Positions 51,307-62,250 of a stretch of 64,000 bases of DNA are shown here, piece after piece; within the stretch, counting starts at the first letter, position 1; every line of letters starts with the position of its first letter. The notes beneath the pieces were generated by a model. It was not told where the DNA came from, did no database searches, and saw only the letters and a list, made by a program, of their open reading frames with translations. A program made the position numbers and the translations under genes. The DNA is from Rhynochetos jubatus. Lineage: Eukaryota > Chordata > Aves > Eurypygiformes > Rhynochetidae. The stretch is taken from the NCBI GenBank assembly GCA_027574665.1, contig CM050657.1, forward strand, positions 16,132,404 through 16,196,403, written 5' to 3'.

Positions 51307-51321
51307 TCACTAGAGGGCACT
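51307..51321 (+). promoter_or_regulatory. Near-consensus CTCF motif
   Basis: TCACTAGAGGGCACT matches the CTCF core CCASYAGRKGGCRSY at 14 of 15 positions; only the first C is changed. CTCF is the main vertebrate insulator and loop-anchor protein and the motif is directional, here pointing along the plus strand. The pattern allows ambiguity, so occupancy needs data. Confidence 0.5.
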
Positions 51322-53520
51322 ACCACATCATCACCAAAAGGCACCAAGGACAAAGGACATGAGTGGCCTGGTTGTTTAACTTGCGCACTCTGCACAGGCT
51401 GCTTTATGGTTTGAGAAATAAATTTTAATCACATCCCAGAGAATAATATTTTTGCAGTAGTGGGACTTCAATAATAGGCCACGTTATTAAATAGTTAGTA
51501 CATGGAGCCTTCACACCATACAGTTCTGACTCTAGGCTGTAGAGTTCATTAAAAACAGTCTGCACTGAGTTAGCAGTTCTCATCCAAACAATTCAAGGAG
51601 GCTGTATTTGGGAATTACGCTGCTGAATTAGCACAACAAATAAGGAATAATATGGGGCATAAGGCAAAGGAAACTTACACTTGGGCTGCTTCCTTTCTTT
51701 GTATTCAGTGCTGCTCACAGGCACCCTGCCCAAATGAGGTTAGGGGAAGAGCCGAAACTGGTAATCACAGGGGGGAAATAGAGAGAAAAACATAAGGGAA
51801 CTATGCTTTTTCTCCTAAAAAAATGCTACTTGCAATAACCTGTGATAATTGCCTAACTGCATTTATTACAATAAGTGTGCCTCACTGCAAGGAAGGTGCA
51901 AAAAGATTTAAACATTTCATGTTTAGGGATTTATTTTTTTTTTTAAGTGTTTTCTTTGATGGGTACACAATGCTTGTTCCACTCGGTGTTAGAGGATAAA
52001 TACAAATGAAGGTTTTCTTTTAATGCTTCTGGCTGAGAGAGAGCACAGAGGTGGCTTTTAAGGTGGCTAGTTTTTAGTTTGAAAATGGTGGGTGCCCTGT
52101 TTCTCAAGAAACTCTCTGCTTTGTAGTCCATTGCTATGCACCTGAAAACTTCCCGCTGACTTCCAGGGGAAATTTGGCTGCTCAGGAATGCAGGATTGGG
52201 CTCCAGAATGGCAATTGCATACAGAGAACTTAACAATGTGCAAAAATTTAACCCTTCAATGGAACTAGTCACATACTCAAAGCTACTCATGCAGTTGTTA
52301 CCCTGCTTCATATTGAAGACAGCAAGCAATGCATTTGTTATTTTAGAAAATTATAAGGAAAAAACCCCCACAATGTGAGGTGGTCTGTCTTTTTTGGAAA
52401 TCATGTGGTTCATACAAATATCTAGCTTATTAAGCCTTCATCTGGTCTAAACCTAATATCTGAAGGCTCTTGAAACTTGGCATCTTGTTTAGGGTGCAGT
52501 CCAACTCCCTGTAACCAGATAAGAATTCAGCCATTTATAATTACAGTTAGAAGCAAGTCCTTGATTATAAAGCCCTACTAAATTCCTTCACTGTGCTTGG
52601 AACTTTGTGAGTACTTCATTAGTGAAATGTTATTGCTAAATTTAATTTAAAAATCCGTTTATTGAAATTATTAAAACTGACCTGCTTACGGCATCCATCA
52701 AATGGAGTGGTAGCATGCTAAAATGGTCTCATTTAAACAGGGCTGGGAGAAAAGCAGAGGTGATTTTGACTTGGAGGCCTCGTGTGTCTGATAGCAATGG
52801 ACATCAACAAAAGTTGCTTATAAGCTGTAGACAAAGCGGCAGCAAAGCAGGGTTAGCGGGTTGCCTGTGGGGCCCAAATGTCTGAACTCTACCAAGTGCT
52901 GTTGAGGAAAACAGCTTCAAGGTCAGATGTGTTAACTGGGAAGAGACCAGTAGCTGAGAGGGGATCCTGTGGCCCATGGCATGAGGACCAAGCTTCATAA
53001 TATCTCACTATGAGTCTTCATCACAGGAGCAATAACAGTCCCTTTGGCTATGAAGAAAAATGCAACTGGGGCAACATTAAAAAAAGAAGCCAATTTGCAA
53101 GGTTTTGGCAATTGTATGTTTTCCTATTATGGGTTATGGAAAACTAGCCCTGTGCAGACAAGCCTGGAAAGGGATGAGTGAGCAGAATGCAATGTCTTTC
53201 CTAATATAAACAGATTATTTTGCATTATGGCAGATTGAGGAATGTAAAGTGTTCACTCTGTAGCTAGTTAAAGGCTTATCATAATTGGTCTACTACTGCT
53301 ATTGCTACAGGATTCCCCATCTTGTCCGACTGGTGGATGTTGTTTGGCTTCAAGACTCTGTTTGCAGGGGGTTGCTGGAGAAGGAAAGGAGGAGATCTGA
53401 GGACATACGTGTTGCCAGAGACGTTCTGCATTGTACAACAGTTCATAACTCACTTAATCCAGGCTGAGAACACACCTTAGAAAGGCACAGAACCCAGAAC
53501 CCAAAACATGAAAGGGAGCC

Positions 53521-53546
53521 TTTCCCTCCTCCCTTTCCAGGTGAGT
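53521..53546 (+). promoter_or_regulatory. Recursive-splice-site motif
   Basis: A long pyrimidine tract (53521-53538) ends in cag at 53540 and is followed at once by the donor gtgagt (53541-53546). An acceptor abutting a donor is the arrangement of recursive splice sites in very long introns. A second donor, aaaa|gtgagt at 53677, would bound a 136-base recursive-site exon. It matters only if a plus-strand gene spans the window. About one such match is expected by chance in this length. Confidence 0.25.
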
Positions 53547-54519
53547 AGCTGTTTGGGCAGCACACAAATATGAGACAGGGAAAAACCCAGTCAGACGGAA
53601 GCCAACAGCAAAACATCACTGAATGTCAGAGGAATTTGGAGTTTCACCTGAGACAGAACCAGCTGAGCACTGAAAAGTGAGTAAATTCCCTTTGCCTGTG
53701 CCTGCATTTCAAAATTAAGATCTCAAGCCCAGCGACTGAGCATCTAGCTGAGGCAAATATTTTTCCGCGATAAGAAACCCAACCACTATCTATTATGTGC
53801 AAGTGAGATACTTTGTAATCCAAGGTCAAAACTCTAGCTTTAAGCAACCCAAGTATTTTCTGTGGGAAGACAGATGTAGGTACAAATTTAGTTACTAATT
53901 CATGCGTCAATATGAGATCAACCCAAAAAGCAGAATTCAAACACTCCCAAAATTTGGACAAGAATTCTAGTTCGGGCTTGCAAGCCAGTGTGCATGTTCA
54001 AATGGATAGTCAAAGACAACCTGGCTTCTTTTGTCAGAGAACCACTTTCTTAACTCTGCCAGCAGCGCTTCAGACTGACATTCACGTGGTATCTTTTTTT
54101 TAAGTATAGAATTAAAGGGGGAAAAAAAATCCTTAACCCAATATCTTTAGGGCTTTTGTTTTGGTTTTGCAACTTTTCTGTTTCTGAAAAGAGCACCAAG
54201 TAATCTGTTGATGAGAGAAGGAAAAATATATTTAAGCAAGGAAAAACATGCTGCTACAGTAAAACTGTGTCAGATTCTATTAATTCCATTTTTCATTGTC
54301 TGATATTTCCAGGCACAGTGGGCTTTTTGGTAGACCTCTGAGCTCTGTTTTCTAACAGAGGCATAGCACAGGGCCTGTCAGGAAGAGGCAGCGCTCTCAT
54401 TGTTATACACCTCAAAGAGACAATATAATCCTCACGCCTTCAGAAGGGCCAGTACTGAACCCCAAAACAACAGCCCTGTCTTTCTTTAAAAGGGTGAGCA
54501 GAGCTCAGTCAAAGCCTTA

Positions 54520-54680
54520 TTAGTGCATGCCTATGAATTGTTCCCTCATCGAGTGGCCGATCACACTACATTAATATCGTGGGCACATTCTGCTTTGTTA
54601 GCAATACTGAATTCCACTGCGGCACTAATGAAGAACCAGCCCTCATGTAAGACATGATATCTCCAGGATGTGTCTATTCT
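54520..54680. promoter_or_regulatory. Possible conserved non-coding element
   Basis: Four CpGs survive within about 75 bases of otherwise AT-rich DNA (near 54550, 54558, 54578 and 54620), with ATTAAT/TAAT cores and a high-complexity sequence free of repeat traits. CpG retention in non-island DNA can mark constrained or unmethylated sequence. This is a guess without an alignment. Confidence 0.25.
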
Positions 54681-55958
54681 GCTATGAAATGATTTCCTTT
54701 TGTCAAGAGCATTATGAGATTACTAACTGGAAAATATTTAAACACAACACAAGGAGGAAAATGTCTCTCTTTGGGGGAAGTTGCATGAACACACAGTAAC
54801 GTAATTCCAGTACAAACAAATGCATCTAGTCAATATTAAGCATCTGTCCTTGGCATGTGAGCCAAGGAGGCATCGAGCCTTTTACAAGACATTGCTACAG
54901 AAGTCAATTCTTTATCTTTAGAGATTGGAGTGAGAGAGGTTTTGGCAATCCCTGGTTCTATCCACAGCGTTTTGCAAAGTTCACCTAAATGGGATCATAA
55001 TTTACCTGTTGGATTAGGTGAAACTGGATCCTTTCCAGCTCAGTATCAAATTTCATAGTAGCAAAACCAAGAGTAACAAGCCCATTTGTATTATTTTGGA
55101 AGCCTCCCATGAGGCTGAGGGCAAGCCGGGGACTCATCAGGCAGAGTAGGTGACTGCTGCACACCGCGTTACTGCGCACTTCAAGGAAGTCCTTCGTACC
55201 CAGACTCTCCTGCCCCCACCCGCATCGCAACTGAGCATAATAAAATCCAAAAGAAACAGGAAAAGTCATCAAGTTATAGCCAGATGTATTGAACTGAATT
55301 AAAACACAGTGACCCACAAAATAAGTTTCCTGAAGCTAATTTCTTGTTCAGCCTCAATAATATCTTTCTACCTGAAGGAATGTCTTTTTAAGATCATATG
55401 TCCCTCAATAACATCAGCAGTAGTGAAATAAATTATAAAGACTGTGTCGGGTGAAAAAAAGCTGAATCTAATCTGTACCTATATCTCAGAAAAATATCTA
55501 CTGTTAATTTAAATTTCAGAGCAATATGAATCCTATTCTGGGTGCCCCAAAGGTAAAAAGTGTAACTGATACCAATCAACACATCCAGTTCTAATGCCTT
55601 TGCCCAACTATTTTTGCACAAAATATCCAAGTTCTTCGAAAACACAATTAATTCTGAAACTGATCCAAAGCTTTCTGAAATCATCAGGATTCTTTTCACA
55701 GATTTCAAAGGGGTTTGAATCTCCTCTGTTAAGTGAGTCATTAATCATATTTAAAATTGGAAGGGCTGATTTAGCATGTAGTTAAGGATTTGAGAATATG
55801 TACACAGAAATCAGTGGGATTTTCTAAAGTCTTCAGTGCTCTCCAAGCTCTTCCCTCATTTAGGTCAGCAGAAGTCCTAACACTGAGTGTTTCTTAAAAT
55901 TCTTCCATGCTGTTTAAATTTAGCAACATTAATCCTTCAGTACTAGAAGAAGACTACA

Positions 55959-56034
55959 CAGGGCCTGATCCTTTCCACTTAACACATAAGTAAGGCTATA
56001 TGCTTACCAGTCGGTGGGATTATTCCTCTGTGTC
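55959..56034 (+). repeat. Old amniote palindromic repeat, part
   Basis: 'gggcctgatcctttccactt', 'aacacataagtaaggctata' and 'tgcttaccagtcggtgggat' resemble an amniote repeat of the form 'gggcctgatcc...aagtatgtgcttaa...cagtgggattactc'. It is related in style to the palindrome split by the LTR near 13.7 kb. The mirrored half is not readable. Confidence 0.45.
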
Positions 56035-59000
56035 CACTCCCACAATAGCAAGAATAATTTCTAGGAATCCCGTATCAAGTTGTGTTATTCATCGCAGGCT
56101 GCTTGCATATAGTCTTCCTTACTGATTCTATAATACCCCTTGCTGTGGATGACTTGGGTTCATTATATTCCAAGCCATTTCTTCTTCCTTTATTATTATA
56201 TCATTATGTGAAGTAAAACTCAATAATAATTTTAAATAAGCTTGTGTATTCCTCTTCACCAGTGCTGACAGACAAAATGTCACATATTGCTTCTTTTTTG
56301 TTAAGTTACTATTCTCTCTCAGTTGCATAATCCTAACACAAAGTAAAGAGTATTTGAGGGTTTGTTTAAAATGATTCAGTTTCATTATACTGCTACAAGC
56401 GGTGCTGACAGCAAAACCACTTGCTTGACTAAAATAAAATGAAACATAAAGGATTTCTTTTCTTGCATATGGGAAGTTGTGCAGGCTACTTTACTGCATT
56501 TCTTCATGTTACACAAGTAATCTCACTGCCTCAAGTTTCATTCCATTTCTACCAACTCAACAACAAACTTCCACTATTATTGCATACAACATTTTTAATT
56601 TTCATGTGCTAGTAAACAGTTCTCTCTCCTGTTAATTATTGATTTTATGATCACTAACATCTACCTCAAAGGCAAATTTATCTTCCTTTTCCTTGAGAAT
56701 AATCTACAGGAACCCAGCTGGCAGAATTTAGTCCCAACTCATCCAGGACATAGATGAGTAAGAAACTGCAGACTCCTCAAAAGGGAAATCATAGATGACA
56801 GCAATAAACAGAAGAAATTCTTTCAAACTTTCATAGTTATAATTAAAGAAAAAAGGTGCTCAACTATTTATGAATTAGATAGAACCTTTACTTGCGTGGT
56901 TGGTCTACTCAGCAATATCAGAATAAAATATTTTCTCCTGCAAAGGAGAAAAGCTCAGCCCTGGTTATTCCCTGAGGATGTTAATCTCGCTTCTGCCACC
57001 ACGCCAGTCAAACAGAGAGAGATAAACGTACTGCAGTGAAAGGGCTAGTACGTAAGTAATTTTTAAGATGTCATGCATGCAGACCCAGCTGCTCAGCCAT
57101 TAGGGTTGTTAGTATTTGGCCCTTTGCCACCAGCTGACAGCCAAGCAGAAAATGAACCATAAGGGTTAAATCACATCTACTTACAGACAAAACTTGCTGG
57201 CCCAAAGCGTTCTGCAATGATGGCCAAGAAAACAAGAGCACAGGGAATTAGCCCTTTACCTTAACCCTTGCAGCAGGAAAATGGCAAGCTGAGCATGAGG
57301 TAATTCCTCTTAACTAGGTGTTCAAATTGCTCATGAAACCAGAATAGTTCTGCAGTACCACATTCTTGTCATATACTTGATCTAGGGTGAGGGGTATTAA
57401 CATTTGTATTAAAAATATGTGCTGCATAGATAAAAATCAACCACCAATCCAATGTCTCTCTTTTGCCTAATACTCAACTCTTTGTCTCAAAAGTCAGCTT
57501 TTGCAGAATGAGCACTTTAGACAAAAATAGAACTTGGGCTACTGATAACACATATATATCTATACCTTCTGCCTAGGCTGTTTGGTTATTTTTATTTATT
57601 TGCAAATCAGTTAATTTTTTACGTGGAAGTTGAAAATCTGAATAAAATACTTCAAAGGTACAAAGACCACCTGGAGAACTTTCAAGCTGCAGACTAGATA
57701 GTTGTCAGCTTTGATGCCATAGAAAACTGAAAATATTAGTAGAGGCAGGAGACTTTAGCCACTCTGTGACTGATTTCCTATACTGTATGCCAGAAACCCT
57801 CAGAACTAATAAAAACCAATGGGTTCTTACTTTCTATCAGAAAGCATCTGATCAGAAAGGTCTTATCCTGTGCATGCTGTATCATACAGTACCTAAACTG
57901 GCACTGTCTGCCTACCCCTCCTGCAGATTCAGAACAGCACCAAAGCACTGCTATGATTCTTTATGTGAAACAAAAATGCAATATAAATTCAATCCCCCAG
58001 ATGAACCCCATCAGTTCAGGATTACAGGATAATGATGTTTCTTGACCAGGCTCCTCCACTTTTCCAGATACTCAATTATATAAGACTATTAAATAGATAA
58101 AGAACATTCAGTTCACAATCACAGTCCCAGGTTACAATGGAAGGAGTAGTAATACAGTCATCTGATACCAAGAAAGGTATACACGGGTAACAAGAAGATG
58201 TGCTCTTGTGCTTACACGTCCCATTCATCACTTATTGAAGAACACTCACAGGAGATCGCATCGGCTTCTTGTTAACATCAAGAAGCACTGAGCTCTCTGT
58301 GTCTCACCCTTTCCTCTCCCTCTGCCATACAGCAAGGCAGACAGGCAGGGATGCAAACTGATTGTTGATTTTTAAAGCCAAACATCAATTCTCTGCTGTG
58401 TGGATAGAAAATGGGTCTGAGTTAATGCTGCAATAATTGGAAATCCCATAAACGAGGCAAGTCACTTCTTCCTCTGCACAGTCAGCTCTACCCTCACACC
58501 TGCTGGTGCTGGGAGGGAAGAGGCTGTTTTCTTCTTAGTCCAGTTTGAGGAAAGCTGTTTCTTCCAGTGGACCATAGTCAAGCAGGTGACGCCTTTCTTG
58601 CATAACAAGAGGGTCCAACTAACTGCAGGAAACCAGTGAAACCAGAAAAGCTGAAGAATGTTCAGTGGAAAATACTGCAATGCCTTGGCTGCAGTGATGA
58701 CCAGCTATGTCAAGGAGTGGTAAGGATAAAGAGATGCTATCTGTCCAAACAGAGAGGTTTTGGTGGGGGTTGGTTGAAAGAACACATGCAGTAATGCTAA
58801 ACCAGTTCAGGAAAGCATACTCGTTTGTTGTTCAGAAGTAGATGCAGAGCACGGTAAATAGGAAGTACTATTACTGTAACTGTAAATTCATGTCCCTTTA
58901 CTTGATTTCACCATTAAAATACCTATACCCTGATAGTCCCAAATAACTCAGAGCATAGAATATAAGCAAATCTTAATTGTCAGATTAGGAATATTTTTGT

Positions 59001-60899
59001 AGCCATATAGAGGTGACATATTAGTGAATGAAAGGCTGTTGAAAAACCTGTTTTCCAAGTATCCACAGTGTCCAGAATCACTGGGATATACAAGAGAAAT
59101 ATGCACAGGAAACAGAGCCGTATTTAATTCTCACATCTGTGAGAGGCAGAGATCATAAATAAAAGAGACCCATGTTGTTAAGCTTCTCTCCTCACTCCAG
59201 GCCATGTAACACAAGAGAAATGTGTGTGTTCTGAAAGCACTGGACATCATATGAAGAACCATGGAAAAATCAAAATCTACACTGACCCAGAAAGATCGAG
59301 AGGCAGCAAACAGCACTAATGTTTCTGTAGTTGCAGAGCTGAAGGCAACTTGTCCCCTCTCATTACGACTGAGTGAGATCGGTTCATATAAACTTGGGAT
59401 GTTCACATACAAAGAGGTGATTGCACGACCTCTGATTCACAGTAACTGTCTGTGCACGTGCTCTAAGCTTTCAAGCTCAGGTAACTGGAATTAGCTAATT
59501 CCCCTCATTCAGAGCAGAGAGCTAAGCCAACATGAATTCATATTTTTCAGGAGCTAGATCAGTTAGTGCAATGGAAATGTTTATCACATATAAGCTTTCA
59601 CTTCTGTTTATGTTTTGGGTTACTCTCTAAATAATGACTAGGGGATATTTCTTTTATTTACATCTTAAACACATCAGAAAGGAGTCCTTTGCATACATAC
59701 TGGGAAGGAATAATCATGGCTGGTTGATGCTAGAACATTTTTTCTAGCTTAGGCAAGTTGCAAGATAAGATACCACTTCTTCCCAAACATTGCCTTTTTA
59801 GCAAAGGCAAATAACTACATTCAGACTGTGCTCTCACCTGGGGTTCTCATCATCTGGGCTTCTCCCTGGTGCCCATCTCTTTTTCAGTTCAAATCTGGAT
59901 TTGCATTCTGCACTCAATGAGTTGATCAAACTTCAGCTAACTGTGCCAGACCATGTCCCCACTTTTTATCAGCTTCCACTATTCCACCAAGTAAGACACT
60001 TCAATTCTGCCTCAAATCAGACTGATTTCCAGTGCCAATTATATAGCACATTGATGACAACCACCTGCCAATGCTGAGTCTTTTGGTTGGTATCTGACAG
60101 ACATTGGATGTGAGGGAGTATGCTGTGCTCCAGTTTGGGAGATAGATCATTCCACAGCAGGACTCTGTTAACACTTAAAGTTTCATTAGCTCTGAATCAT
60201 CAGAGTAATATTGCTCCAACAGAGCAATTTCTAAAAACAGAAGCTCAAAATTTAAGAATATTCTCCTCAGGCTGACATTATCATTGAAATTTGCCTGCTT
60301 TGTGATCTTTTTCATTTGTGAATCTGAAAGTACTGTGTAAAACTGGGGAAAATGAGACAAGAAAGAAGGAACTCATTTCACATATGTTGCACAGATGGAC
60401 AGAAGAAAATACAGAAACAAAGCACAAATCTTGCACTTTTACATTCATAATTACTCTGACAGATCCTACCTACATAGCCACAAAATTAATATCTAAAATT
60501 AATTGCAACTCAGCTGAATGTGTCCCTGAATAAACTGATCATAGAGAAGCTTTAAGACATTTACAAATGCATCCACCCTTTTTCCTACCCAGAATAACCT
60601 ATGAATTTGAGTTGCAACTTGTTTTTTCCAAGTTTCTATGACTAAAGAGGCATTCAAACAATTCTCTCCCAACATCTATGTATTGTAAAGAAATATTTTC
60701 ATCATTTTGTCATTTAAAATTAGACCTAGAAAGACAGAAGCCAGGGAATTCACTGATCTTTTAGCTCTTTATAAACTGTAGGCAAATGCACACAATTATA
60801 TTACAATGCTTTAATATAATAGAAAATGTAGCTTGAAGATACCTTAAAATAAACCAAACTTGACTGTGCTGGTGAGCTATTGTGATAAAAAATTAACAT
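56035..60899. other. Non-coding, no recognised gene
   Basis: No supportable gene in 4.9 kb. An eight-base-pair hairpin (GCTTCTTG, seven-base loop, CAAGAAGC) lies at 58264-58286. Around 56970-57310 the sequence is of higher complexity than its surroundings, but I cannot assign it. Confidence 0.6.
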
Positions 60900-61203
60900 G
60901 TTTGGGAAAGTCTGATTTGCATTACACAGTGCCTGTAATCAAATTACCTCTAAATGTTATGCCATGTCACACTGTGTTTGAGATGTTGCTGTCAGAAACG
61001 CATACATACGCTTTGCAGTTTGACTCAACCTGGCTTCCTTTTAAGCGATCATGTATGCCTCTGAGCCATTTCAGCCAAACGGTGGTAAAATACAGAGGTT
61101 GGCAATTCAATTTCATTCAACCTTTCAAGAAGGAAAGAGCAGATAAGCTTTGCTTGTTCGTGTCAATGATAATATTCAGTGCAGCCTAAATCTAATTCAA
61201 TAG

Positions 61204-61460
61204 GTTCGCTCCCGCTCTCTTGTCACATTGTCATTTCCGAATCCAGTCCCTGCCGCTCCCTCCCTGCTCCAGGCTCAGCAAAACTTTCTCAAGTGCTTAA
61301 CCCATGGCCACGGCCGCCTCCCCTGCGGACAGCACCATGGTGTAAATCCAGCCCTGGGGTTTGTGCGTGGGGATGGGCTAGGCCAACTCAGGTGGCGGCT
61401 GCCGGACACTATCTCCGCTGACCTCATTGCAACCACAGATGTTTACTGCACTTTCGGCGA
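61204..61460. promoter_or_regulatory. Short CpG-rich core
   Basis: I count 13 CpGs in about 257 bases, close to what base composition would give by chance, whereas most of the window is strongly CpG-depleted. Size is at the low end for a CpG island. No TATA box or gene start is evident on either side. Confidence 0.5.
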
Positions 61461-61834
61461 TCTGCAGAAAGCAGAGCAGTAAAGTAGGCCAGCTTGCGGG
61501 AAGGCTGTTACCCACAATTCATGGAAAAATGCCGGATAGTTCCCACTAGGTTGTGGTCGGCTAGGAAACGGCAACTTATTAATCTTGTGTCAGAGGGCCA
61601 GCTGCAAGCCTGGCAGTTACCATATTTCACCACCAACTCCATGTCTGGACAGCCATTGTCTTTTTTATGAAAAACTCCACAAATCAGCTGCTTTTTTTCC
61701 CCCTCTACGTGCAGAAATGGAGCTTAGGGGCTGAGGTGGCTCTGGCGCATCATCCACACGGCGGTCAGGTTTGCTAATTCAGAGCGACTGCTTAGTTTCC
61801 AACTTTAATGATATTCCCTCAGCATATCACTATG

Positions 61835-61847
61835 GTTGCCTGGCGAC
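61835..61847. promoter_or_regulatory. X-box-like RFX site
   Basis: GTTGCC-T-GGCGAC fits GTTRCC-N-RGYAAC except for one A-to-G change in the right half-site. It lies between the two CpG-rich patches of the 61-62 kb block, a better context than the 9.3 kb site. Confidence 0.35.
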
Positions 61848-62250
61848 CGGATTTGAGCTAGGCCTCTCATTTGATTCCCACACATCAGACCCTGAAAAGC
61901 ACTTTTTTTCCTCCCTCCGCTTTTGATTCTGGCTCCTCTGAAACCCTTCCCCCTGCGGTGTCGGTATGGGTGGGCAGCGCGGTGGCAGAACAAGGCCAGG
62001 GGTGACGGGAGGCCTGGAGGCTCCTGGTCACACATCAAGGCCTGGAAACAAAGCCGCCAGGAGCCCTTCCTGACAAACACAAATTCCCTTCAGAAAAAGC
62101 AAATTTGGTCTTCCCTTCGTAGCGTGGGTGTCATTTTAAGACTTTCCTTAGACACTTTACTAAATCTGACGCTTTCCATTGTTTTTCAGGCTGTTTCTCA
62201 CAAAAGGTTTCCTATTATCAACAAGTTGCTATTGGAGTAAGCAAACAGCT

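Larger units (their letters stand above)
50416..55958. other. Non-coding, no recognised gene
   Basis: No supportable gene in 5.5 kb. The 128-codon minus-strand frame at 52329-51943, the longest in the window, has no motif I can place and low-complexity flanks. Regulatory-type motifs are listed separately. Confidence 0.6.
60900..62250. promoter_or_regulatory. Composition-distinct block, putative regulatory element
   Basis: This is the only long stretch richer in G+C and CpG than the rest, with high-complexity sequence and no repeat traits. It contains a CpG-dense core (61204-61460), an X-box-like site (61835-61847) and a second CpG-rich patch (about 61915-62130). Frames of 84-109 codons exist on both strands but none has a motif or convincing splice sites. 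It could be an enhancer, an alternative promoter with a non-coding first exon, or a conserved element of a nearby developmental gene. Confidence 0.45.

Noticed and set aside
51943..52329. 128-codon minus-strand frame, longest in the window
   Set aside because: No domain, signal, repeat or splice context; a frame of this length is expected by chance in 64 kb on six frames.
53235..53245. GGAATGTAAAG, like the miR-1/206 seed region
   Set aside because: No pairing arm or precursor-length hairpin nearby.
61326..61336. GGACAGCACC, resembling REST half-sites
   Set aside because: The half-sites are in the wrong order and overlap; it fits neither the canonical nor the usual spaced REST motif.
61923..62240. 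105-codon plus frame and 91-codon minus frame in the CpG-rich block
   Set aside because: Higher G+C lengthens chance frames; both strands are open and neither has a domain or splice context.
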